DNA from: Tritrichomonas musculus
Lineage: Eukaryota; Parabasalia; Tritrichomonadida; Tritrichomonadidae
Assembly: GCA_039105265.1 (NCBI GenBank)
Contig: JAPFFF010000003.1
Location: 6,944,001-7,008,000, forward strand
DNA length: 64,000 nt
Reading direction: 5' to 3'
Shown one piece after another: positions 56,885 to 64,000 of this stretch. The translations under genes and the position numbers were made by a program. The notes under the pieces were generated by a model that saw only the letters and a list, made by a program, of their open reading frames with translations, was not told the origin of the DNA and searched no databases. Each line of letters starts with the position of its first letter. Within the stretch, counting starts at the first letter, position 1.

Positions 56885-57970
56885 TTAAATCCATTTCTTT
56901 ATATTGTTGGGTATATTTTTCTTCTTTGACCAGTAATCCACTTCAAGATTAGATAGCTTTGTTGGAGCACCTTCTCGTAAATTTTTAGCCGGTATGATGT
57001 CTTCTGTACCTTCGCTGTATTTAATTTTATATTTGTTCTTTGTTGTATCATAAGAAATAATCTTCTCCACAATACCTCTCTTGCCTCCCTTAAGTGTTTG
57101 TGCAATATTTTTGTTTTGTGTCTTGATTAACCTATAACCAGGGAGTTTGTCTATTGACTCATCTTTGGACTTAATTATAAATTGGTTACCAGCCTTTGAA
57201 TCAACTATATATGCTTCCTTGCTTACCTTGTTCCTGCGCTTCGAAAATGGCTCCTTGGCTTGAATAATTCTAACTCTATCATTTGGCTTAAAGTCATATG
57301 GATTGTTTTGCGACTTGGTTTTTACATATTCTTTTTCATCTTTCTCTGTCATCTCGTTTGGTATCTTATAGTCCAATGATCTGTGGGGAGAATTGTTGTA
57401 TGAATCTATTAAACTATCCATTTCTTTCTCATTGATGAACCTGTTCTCGCCTACCATGTCTCTAATCGTTCTCATGAACCTATTTATGATACCTAGTACA
57501 TTATGATTATTATCCTCGGTAGTAGTGTAAACAATATTTTTGGTCTTCATCAACTGTAATACATCATTGGACAAGTAAGCAGCATCCTGGTCTGATGTTA
57601 TCGAATAGACATCTGGCTCGTCCTCAAAAAATTTATTTAATGCCTGGGCTACCTCTTTTGCACCTTTCCCCTTCATTGGATAACAATATGCTTTTCTTGT
57701 GTTAATATTAATTAGCATCAAATAGTTGAGACCATCCTTTGTCTTATCATTGATGAATGTGTCCATTTGATATCCTCCAGAGTGTTTAGAATAGATATTC
57801 ATAAACTTTGCCTTTGGTACCTTAACATCATGTACTATCTTCCTTAAATAATCTAATGCGGCTTCTTCTGTGAATCCATATCGTTTTGCGAGTGGAACAA
57901 ATTTAGAGGCAGATCTCCAAGGAAAAAAAGAATGAAGCTCATTAATTGTCTTAAAATGCTTTTTGTTCAT
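56885..57970 (-). CDS. retroviral-type integrase (Polinton A)
   Basis: This is a 361-residue protein. The rve core starts at YQMDTF (about 67) and includes ITSDQDAAY (about 123), NNHNVLGIINRFMRTIR (about 155-171) and SPHRSLD. The C-terminus has the SH3-like segment (NDRVRII to LPGYRLI) and a chromo-like stretch (KYKIKYSEG). It would integrate the linear element using its TIRs. It is closely related to B's enzyme, and the C-terminal domain is the most diverged part. Confidence 0.88.
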   Translation of the reverse strand: MNKKHFKTINELHSFFPWRSASKFVPLAKRYGFTEEAALDYLRKIVHDVKVPKAKFMNIYSKHSGGYQMDTFINDKTKDGLNYLMLININTRKAYCYPMKGKGAKEVAQALNKFFEDEPDVYSITSDQDAAYLSNDVLQLMKTKNIVYTTTEDNNHNVLGIINRFMRTIRDMVGENRFINEKEMDSLIDSYNNSPHRSLDYKIPNEMTEKDEKEYVKTKSQNNPYDFKPNDRVRIIQAKEPFSKRRNKVSKEAYIVDSKAGNQFIIKSKDESIDKLPGYRLIKTQNKNIAQTLKGGKRGIVEKIISYDTTKNKYKIKYSEGTEDIIPAKNLREGAPTKLSNLEVDYWSKKKNIPNNIKKWI

Positions 57971-57981
57971 TTAAATTAGTC

Positions 57982-59319
57982 TTAAATGTAAAGCATCTTC
58001 TTAAATGGTAATAATTGCATTTCAATGACAAATGATTCATTGTTTGGTACCAGAACAGGAATATTATTATGACGCCCTGAATATAATTCTATCCAAAATC
58101 GTTGATCAGTTGAGTTCAGTTTGAAGTACTTGATAGGACTGAAGTATATTTGACTATTACCTAAATAATATTTATTTGATTGCTCAGCTATTGATGAATA
58201 TACTTTACACGAATGTCTATCCCAAATATTTTTAAAATCTAATCTTCTGCACCATTTATCATTAAAATCATCAGGATTATTTTGGTATGGTTTATCTCCT
58301 ATATTAAATAAATCAGCAAAATCAGTATTCTTATAGTTAGAATCTGTTCTATTACTTTCTATAAAATTAATCTTGAAATCAACATAGTATAGACCTAATT
58401 CGACAAAATCATTTTCCCCTGGTATTGGTTTTGGTGTAGGTGTTGGTGTAGGTGTAGGTTCATAATCTGTTATCTCTGGTGCCATATATATAAATGATGG
58501 TTTGGAAATTGTATTCTTTTCTAAGTTCTGTGGTGAAAAAATGGTTTCAATAAATGTTTTCTTATCATAATCATAATATCCATCCATTTGAAAATCGTTT
58601 CGGCTTCTATCAATCTTATCTTGGCGAAAGAGTGGAATAATATTTTTTTCATGCTCTTTAAACCAATTATCGATTTTTGTTTTATATTCTTGATACTTTT
58701 CTCGGGCATTAAATAGAAATGTTAACGCATCTTTCACAAAATAGAAACGTCCAAATAATGGATTGATATATTCTTTAGTGATAGCTTTATATTGTTCCAA
58801 TATTTCTTTCCAAGAATCAGTTGTTACATCACAATCTTTTAAGAATGCTTCATTATATGTATTAAATACTTCATCTAATTGGTCATTTATATCACTAAAT
58901 ATTTTTCTCATATCATTATCAGTCGATAACCAAGATATAACATGGATTGTTAATTCTATTTTTGATTTTTTTGGTAATTTGTCATATATTTCGTCATTAT
59001 TTATTTCTTTATCTTTATCCTCTGCCTTTTCTTCCTTTGCCTTTTCTTCCTTTGCCTTTAGTTCATCAAAGTCCTTCCTCAAATATTTTCGAATGCTAAA
59101 ATCAAATTCTAATTTTCTTCTTCGAGCCATTAAATAAATACTTCTCACGCCTACAATTGATTCCCCTCTATTCGAAGTACACCATTCTTGAGGAAAATTA
59201 AAGTAATATCGATTAGGTTTGCTTGGGTCTTGTTCTCCATCTTCTAAAAAGTAAGCATATTCAATTGGTATAGGTGTTGTTTCTTCTGCGGGATTAAGTG
59301 TTGGATACATTTTAATCAT
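57982..59319 (-). CDS. penton-like minor capsid protein, 445 residues (Polinton A)
   Basis: Both ends match B's 48949-49953: IEYAYFLEDGEQ, YFNFPQEWCTSNRGESIVGVRS, RRRKLEF, and HSCKVYSSI, YFKLNSTDQRFWIELYSGRH, FVIEMQLLPF. The middle is about 110 residues longer, with a Lys/Glu-rich helix (KAKEEKAKEEKAEDKDKE, about 95-112) and a Thr/Pro stretch (PTPTPTPTPKPIPG, about 291-304) not in B. The variable middle may project from the capsid vertex. It starts 20 bp from the inner extension of A's right TIR. Confidence 0.65.
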   Translation of the reverse strand: MIKMYPTLNPAEETTPIPIEYAYFLEDGEQDPSKPNRYYFNFPQEWCTSNRGESIVGVRSIYLMARRRKLEFDFSIRKYLRKDFDELKAKEEKAKEEKAEDKDKEINNDEIYDKLPKKSKIELTIHVISWLSTDNDMRKIFSDINDQLDEVFNTYNEAFLKDCDVTTDSWKEILEQYKAITKEYINPLFGRFYFVKDALTFLFNAREKYQEYKTKIDNWFKEHEKNIIPLFRQDKIDRSRNDFQMDGYYDYDKKTFIETIFSPQNLEKNTISKPSFIYMAPEITDYEPTPTPTPTPKPIPGENDFVELGLYYVDFKINFIESNRTDSNYKNTDFADLFNIGDKPYQNNPDDFNDKWCRRLDFKNIWDRHSCKVYSSIAEQSNKYYLGNSQIYFSPIKYFKLNSTDQRFWIELYSGRHNNIPVLVPNNESFVIEMQLLPFKKMLYI

Positions 59320-59386
59320 AATAAAAGTTCTATATATAATATTTTTCGGGTGTAGAATTCAAAAACTACTCCATACCTTGGAAATG

Positions 59387-59639
59387 ATCTTTAAATCTGA
59401 TGGTGTGGTCATTTGTATAGTGTTGTATAAAAATTAATAGAAATTTAAAAATGTGACAGTGTACTTGGCCTTGATGGATAAAGGTGGGAAGTTAGCTAAT
59501 GTTGAGAGTGTGTACTTACGATAGGTTTTTCAGTAGGTATTTGGCCGGAAGCTGAGGCCCAAGCGAGGGTGTACCTGAGCTTGGTGGCGAAGCGTGTAGG
59601 CTGGGGTGAAGTATGAATCCCAGCCTATACTTAACTACT
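59387..59639 (-). repeat. right TIR of Polinton A
   Basis: This 253-bp inverted partner of 9947-10200 ends AACTACT at 59639. An inner extension (59341-59386) matches the displaced left-end segment at 10563-10633. Confidence 0.9.
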
Positions 59640-59645
59640 CCTTGA
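59640..59645 (+). other. target-site duplication of Polinton A, right copy
   Basis: CCTTGA directly follows the right terminus. Its first five bases equal 9942-9946 on the left. This is host-element (hAT) sequence. Confidence 0.85.
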
Positions 59646-61010
59646 ATGTTTCTTTTTCGGAAATCAGCTCGTCCATTTGGTGTTAATGAATAAGCCAAGG
59701 ACCACAAGCCACCATCAGATGATTTAAGAGTATATTTTTCAAGCGATTGTGCTAAATAGTAAGCATAAGGATTTTGATGCTTGTAGTGTAACTGATATAA
59801 TCCATTTATACCTCTTTGTATGTGAAGACTCAAAAGTGAGTATTAATGATTTGAATATGCATAAAACATCTCTTAGATATGAAAAATTTTCAATTGGTAT
59901 ATCTTCATCAGGAAGAATCTCTTTAACTTTTTCAATGTTATTTATAATAAAAGACACTATATAAAAATCGTAGGCCCATCGTGTTTCGCAATGAGTAGGG
60001 CAAATTGGATCTTTGAGATTTTTTTCCTGATTATATTGAGATGCTATTGTATGTAGTTTTGAAACAATTGTGAGAATCTCGCCGTTGTGTTCTGCTTGAT
60101 ATTTGTAGGCGTTATGACATCGGTGACATAGGCATGGAATAATAATGATTTGTTTTGGATTATCTAAAGTGGTACTGTGATATATGGAATGTTTCCACTT
60201 TGGGTTAAATGCTTTTAATTGTGCCGTGTTCCCGTCGATGACGATTGACCCAATCTTAACTTTGGCAACTGATAAAAAATATAATCCTTTACGAATAACT
60301 GGAACGTAATGAGTTGCTTTGGAACCTAAAAGTATGTCCGATCTGCAAGGATATGGTGGAAGTCCTGCTAAGGTATTTTCGAGGACAAAATGTAAGTATT
60401 GTACATTAAAGGTCGTTCCTGCATCAAGAGCCAGGCAATTGTATGGCTGATCGGAGAAACAACCAAGTACTTCTTGGTGTTTTTTATACGCCAGATCTAC
60501 CATTGTTTGTTTTAATGTATCTCTACTAATTGGTCTGAACAATAGCATAGAATGAGAATGAGATCCTTTCACAGAGTATTGGCATAAACCTAATGCAATG
60601 AATTTACAAGCTAATTTGTAAAATTCTTGAGATGTTAGTACATTTAAAGAAAGATTAAGTTTTCCTGTAAGAATAGCTAGTTCATTGTAGAGGATTGCTG
60701 CAGTTATCTGGATATCACCTTCTGGATTGGAATAAAGTTTGAAACTGTTATCAATTGAGGTTTGAGAACATGGAATTCCGGGGAAGCAAACGTGAGTATT
60801 GTCTTTGAGCCAATTTTTGAAGTGATCAGATCTAACAGGTTTCATTCCACATACGCACAGGACTCCATTTTGGTTGTACAATGTTTCATCACATTTGATA
60901 TAGTAGTGACCTTTGCTCCTGAACTTGATATACCTATGACGTACTTTGTTTCTTTCTAGTTCATCAAAATATACAACTTTACAGAGTGCACTTGATGGTA
61001 CAGCTATCAT
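59640..61010 (-). pseudogene. hAT transposase, N-terminal and catalytic part
   Basis: The N-terminal region has paired Cys/His residues (IKCDETL, CVCG, HFKNWLKDNTH, about residues 38-75) resembling a BED-type zinc finger. The catalytic fold shows LALDAGTTFN (first Asp, about 190), IVIDGNTAQLKAF (second Asp, about 255), the CLCHRCH motif (about 293-299) and CETRWAYDF (about 345). The long frame runs 61010 to 59739. The continuation towards Polinton A is in another frame (to about 59640), so one frameshift lies between about 59740 and 59840, besides the insertion of A. The C-terminal part lies at 9365-9946. The gene is therefore dead. Confidence 0.85.
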
Positions 61011-61628
61011 AAAAAAATGAAGTAAATATAATAGTAAATTTTTTTTGGCCTATTAAAAGGTCAAATTTGCTCGGGCTAAATGATTCAAAATTTCAGTAAA
61101 AAATATGGCCCAAACTAACTGCAATCCCAGGTAAAACATTGATCTTTATCGATCAAATTTTGATTAGTTTTTGGCTAGGATGACCAGCCCTACGATAGAC
61201 TATACAAAAGTGACCATTAATTTTCAAGAATTAAAATATAAATATATTAATAAAAAATAAATATTTTTTTTATATTATATATATATTAAATATTATATAA
61301 TTAAATAAAATAAATATTTATTTATTAATAAAGATAAAGTGAAAATATATTTGGTTAGTTTGAAAACCAATAATTACAAAAAAACGGATATAATAGTTAA
61401 AAAATAAAATAAAAAATTAAACAAAGTTAGTCAATTATAAGTAATTATGTAAAAATCCTAAGAAATTGATAAAAAATAAGTATTTATATTGGTAAAATAC
61501 CATATTTTTAATAAATTTATGACATTAAAACAAAAAATGAACTTTTTGAATGAAAACCCAATTGGGCTAAAGTGGGTGGGAATTCTTCTCGCGAAACCCG
61601 GCTTTAACGGGATTTTTCCGCATCATTA
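61011..61628. other. 5' non-coding arm of the hAT transposon
   Basis: No gene is visible. The inner part is very AT-rich. The last 70 bp is GC-richer (CGCGAAACCCGGCTTTAACG, about 61593-61612) and ends in the TIR. The transposase promoter presumably lies near 61011-61100, but no element can be assigned. Confidence 0.6.
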
Positions 61629-61635
61629 GCTAATC
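61629..61635 (+). other. target-site duplication of the hAT transposon, right copy
   Basis: GCTAATC follows the right terminus of the hAT element and equals 7904-7910 on the left. The eighth base differs (C left, A right). It lies in the pVI-like gene of Polinton C. Confidence 0.75.
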
Positions 61636-61757
61636 AAATTTTTAAACCAACTTCCAAATGCCATTTCAATTCCAGTAAACATAAACAAAGTTTAGTTTAC
61701 TTTACTGTCGCAAATAAAATGTAAATTATGATAAACATTATTTTTATATTTAAACAA

Positions 61758-63628
61758 ATGACTTATTACAACGCACAAACAAAGAATTTAGGAAATGATG
61801 AGGGTGATGTTTTATCATTCTTTCAATCAAAATTACGTAATCTTATACAAAGAAACGGTGGAGATAACACATTTTCGTTTGTCATGGAGGAATTCAAAGA
61901 TAAAGATGCACCATTACCTGTAGGTACAAAAACAGTTATAAAATTAACACATTCTGGGCACACAATTACACAAATTGAGAAGTCATTTACGACTATTCTT
62001 TTAGATTTTATCATAAAATTATCAAAACCAATTGACGTATCTGCTGACACACATAGACTCATGAAAATATTCGTTGGATTCAAAAATGCTGTAGAATTCT
62101 ATGAAGATTGTAGATTTTGGATTAATGATAAACTCTTAGGCGCATATCGTCAAGATGAATTACAACGTGAATCATTTGCATATAATTCTATTAAGCCAAG
62201 AGATGAAAAAGCAACATCAAAATATTCGCATTCTACATGGGAAAATGTTTCACAATTCTCTCCATCAATTTGTGGCTGTTATGTAGACTTAAAAGATATT
62301 GCAGATGGACAACCACATAAATTTACCATCGAATTGACTATACCATTTGTAGACCAATTAGCACTTCAAGCATGGCAATTATATCCTAATGCAATCTGTG
62401 GAGAAATAGAAGAAGAAGTAAAAACAAGTTTACGCGCACTTGTATGGGCACAAGTGAATCCAAATGTAGTTAAAGAAACATTACAATTCTTAGAAGATAA
62501 AGAAATAGATGAAGAGATGCCTGCTGTTATACCTATATCACGTAAATTCACTCAGATTGGAAGACCATCAGTGATTGTCTCTCATTATTCATCAAATCCA
62601 ACTCCTTCACAAAAGCTTCATATAGAGTATCAAAGATATAAAGGCGTAAATGTATATGATGATGATGCGCTAGAGCATCCAACAATTGATTTTGGATACA
62701 CAGATGAAGAATTTACTAAATATAAAGTATCACGTGATGATGTTAATAAAAAGGAATTTGCTGAATTAATCGCTGCTGGAAATCCTGATAAACCATTAGA
62801 TGCTTGCGACACTGTGAAAATCATTAAAAGTGAATTAAAAGGTGCATTATTAGCAACAACAAAATCTGATTCAATCAACCTGAAAACAGAAAAGATTACA
62901 CTAGATGTTCTTGGTGGTACTATTCAATTAGGTCGCTCAAATTTAGCAGGATTTAGATTAAAACAAGATGTTTACAATGGATTGGTTCGTGAATTGCAAA
63001 CACCATTATTGATTCCATCACAAGAACTCACAAGAGAAATATTTGAAGGAACAGCAAAGGTAAATGGATTAGAAATCAGTAAAAGTATTCCATTACGTAA
63101 TGCAACAAATATCACAATGATGTTTCCAAAATCACCTGCAGACATCACATGTTTCGATAATATTATGTATCAAAATGTGCAATTAGTTGTTAATAAAAGA
63201 ACATATCCAGATACTGAATTTGCTAATACTTGTGCAGCCAGATTCTATCAACATCAATTAATTGCAAACGAGTTAGATGGAGCATTAGAAGCAACCCAAG
63301 AATTTGAAGATAGTTTTACACAGCCATTAAACGTTATTTAAATTGTCGCTCTGACGAAACATCATTTGGTATCAATTTTCAGCTCGAAAGAAGTAATGCA
63401 GGATATGTATTCGATGGATTAGACACAGGTAGCACTTCAATAACTGTTACGTTTAGAGGTCAGCCAATGTATCGTGGAGAAGATGACACATATTTTATTC
63501 CCGATCCTGAGTACCCAAATATGCATCCACCATCACCAGAAGCATGGATATGTTCCGACACATATTTTACATGGAGTGTAAATGGTGTTGAATACTATCA
63601 AACTGGCGTGCCAGCAGGGAAAGAGTAA
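61758..63628 (+). pseudogene. major capsid protein, jelly-roll type (Polinton C)
   Basis: The start is set at MTYYNAQ, preceded by a T-rich leader. FVGFKNAVEFYEDC (about residue 104) corresponds to WFGFKDARDAVEKYE of the A and B capsid proteins. FIIKLSKPIDV, YVDLKDIADG and KFTIELTIPF are predicted strands of the first jelly-roll. The region 63395-63628 (GYVFDG, YRGEDDTYFIP, TYFTWSVNG) resembles the end of the protein. It looks broken, with about one break. It is a clearly separate, older lineage than A and B. The gene diverges from the 5' end of the pVI-like gene of C. Confidence 0.7.
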
Positions 63629-63653
63629 AATGTTAAATTCATTATTCTAAATA

Positions 63654-63660
63654 TTTTTTT
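63654..63660 (+). promoter_or_regulatory. T-tract promoter-like motif before the HNH gene of C
   Basis: The run TATTTTTTTA lies 13-20 bases before the ATG at 63674 and matches the T-tracts before other genes of A, B and C. Function is inferred. Confidence 0.4.
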
Positions 63661-63673
63661 ATCCTTTATACAA

Positions 63674-64000
63674 ATGACAACAATTGAATTTGTACCACTT
63701 AAAGATTTCGAAAATGATTATGAAATATTATCACAATATCCTTTTACAATTAGAAAGAAAAGGAATCATTATGTTATCTCAGAATGGAAAGATTATAAAG
63801 GATATATAAAAATAAATATGAATCAAAAACATTATTTCAAACATGTTATTATCGCAAAACAATTCATTCCAAATGATGACCCAGAACTTAAATCACAAGT
63901 AGACCATAAAAATAGGAATAAAGCAGATTATCATCTTGATAATTTACGTTGGGTATCTCAATCAGAAAATCAAAAAAATAAAGAATCATATAAAGGAGTG
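63674..64000 (+). CDS. HNH endonuclease (Polinton C), running off the window
   Basis: The N-terminus EFVPLKDF, DYEILSQYPFTIRRKRNH and core AKQFIPNDDPELKSQVDHKN, LDNLRWVSQSENQ are close to the HNH proteins of A and B. 109 residues are visible and the frame is open at 64000. It is placed just after the capsid gene of C, as the cut HNH gene is placed after the capsid gene in A. Presence in all three Polintons at two comparable positions indicates repeated acquisition or old residence. Confidence 0.78.
   Translation, partial: MTTIEFVPLKDFENDYEILSQYPFTIRKKRNHYVISEWKDYKGYIKINMNQKHYFKHVIIAKQFIPNDDPELKSQVDHKNRNKADYHLDNLRWVSQSENQKNKESYKGV

Larger units (their letters stand above)
9947..59639. mobile_element. 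Polinton A (second youngest), interrupted by Polinton B
   Basis: Its own sequence is 9947-27344 plus 52807-59639, about 24.2 kb. Inverted termini start AGTAGTTAAGTATAGG and extend for about 253 bp. The element lies in a hAT transposase gene and is flanked by a 5-6 bp duplication, CCTTG(A), at 9942-9946 and 59640-59645. It carries polymerase, integrase, packaging ATPase, capsid, penton-like and giant surface-protein genes. No maturation protease is seen. Apart from B's insertion, which cuts two small genes, it looks nearly whole with about one break. TIR copies differ in one short patch and a single base, so it is young. Confidence 0.92.
7911..61628 (-). mobile_element. hAT DNA transposon carrying Polintons A and B
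   Basis: The left terminus TAATCATGCGAAA (7911 on) pairs with the right terminus, whose inverted reading is TAATGATGCGGAA (from 61628). GCTAATC flanks both sides (7904-7910 and 61629-61635), an imperfect 8-bp target duplication typical of hAT elements. Its own sequence is 7911-9946 plus 59640-61628, about 4.0 kb, with one transposase gene on the minus strand. The transposase is interrupted by Polinton A, and the element itself interrupts a gene of Polinton C. TIR identity is modest, so it is not very recent. Confidence 0.8.
2414..64000 (+). mobile_element. Polinton C (outermost, old, broken; right end outside window)
   Basis: The left end starts AGTAGTGTACAATTG at 2414, sharing the AGTAGT terminus of Polintons A and B. 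Its own parts are 2414-4440, 5701-7910 and 61629-64000. Between them lie a mariner/Tc1-like element and the hAT transposon that carries A and B. Visible genes: a 156-residue unknown, a virion-type gene split by the Tc1-like insertion, a packaging ATPase, a small coiled-coil gene, a pVI-like gene split by the hAT, a major capsid protein and an HNH gene. Integrase, polymerase and penton are expected beyond 64000. It looks broken, with about three or four breaks besides the insertions, and it predates every other layer here. Confidence 0.8.

Noticed and set aside
59516-59833. Separate 105-residue gene at A's right junction
   Set aside because: Its first part is hAT transposase sequence in the shifted frame and its last part is A's TIR, so it is a junction artefact.
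1-64000. tRNA, rRNA or other structural RNA genes
   Set aside because: No cloverleaf with conserved tRNA boxes and no rRNA-like conserved segments were found on reading through both strands by eye. A covariance-model scan would be decisive but could not be run.
2414-64000. Window as a free virus or virophage genome
   Set aside because: Target duplications, the hAT and Tc1-like insertions and the nesting show integrated chromosomal copies rather than a free genome.

Overview
The window is AT-rich eukaryotic DNA made almost entirely of nested mobile elements. Open reading frames use the standard code, run for up to 1.7 kb codons without introns, and sit tail to head. The large elements are Polintons (Mavericks): each has a protein-primed B-family DNA polymerase and/or a retroviral-type integrase, an FtsK/A32-like packaging ATPase, a jelly-roll major capsid protein and other virion-type genes between terminal inverted repeats (TIRs). 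An AT-rich, intron-poor protist such as a parabasalid (a group known to be full of Mavericks) fits, but this host assignment is inference only. No clear host gene is visible.

The layout is a set of nested dolls. (1) 1-2413 is AT-rich flank with a small TIR element and several short repeats. (2) Polinton C, old and broken, starts at 2414 and runs off the right end of the window. Its visible parts are 2414-7910 and 61629-64000. A mariner/Tc1-like TIR element (4441-5700) sits inside one of its genes. (3) A hAT DNA transposon (7911-61628, about 4.0 kb of its own sequence) interrupts a small capsid-type gene of C. (4) Polinton A (9947-59639, about 24.2 kb of its own sequence) interrupts the hAT transposase gene and is flanked by a short duplication of that gene. 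(5) Polinton B (27345-52806, 25.5 kb, 231-bp TIRs that look identical by eye) sits inside A and is the youngest layer. The order of events is therefore C, then hAT, then A, then B.

A and B share a gene plan. A virion block (capsid protein, two small proteins, a hydrophobic pVI-like protein, packaging ATPase, integrase, penton-like protein) lies to the right. A surface block of two giant proteins and a small jelly-roll-like protein lies to the left. The polymerase and small DNA-binding or regulatory genes lie between. The polymerase is in opposite orientation in A and B. B has an adenain-type maturation protease, and none is visible in A. The giant surface-protein genes of A and B share tracts that are almost identical in DNA although the rest of the two elements is well diverged, which points to recent exchange. 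HNH endonuclease genes with one conserved N-terminal module appear four times across A, B and C, and A also has a GIY-YIG/T5orf172-type gene.

The features most worth follow-up are the four-level nest with readable junctions; the common AGTAGT terminus of three Polintons whose TIRs are otherwise unrelated; the patchwork surface proteins; a recurring G-[TIV]-Q-T short motif, resembling dynein light chain LC8 ligands, in three proteins of B; and a 13-copy 19-bp repeat that appears to have grown from the 3' end of a B gene.
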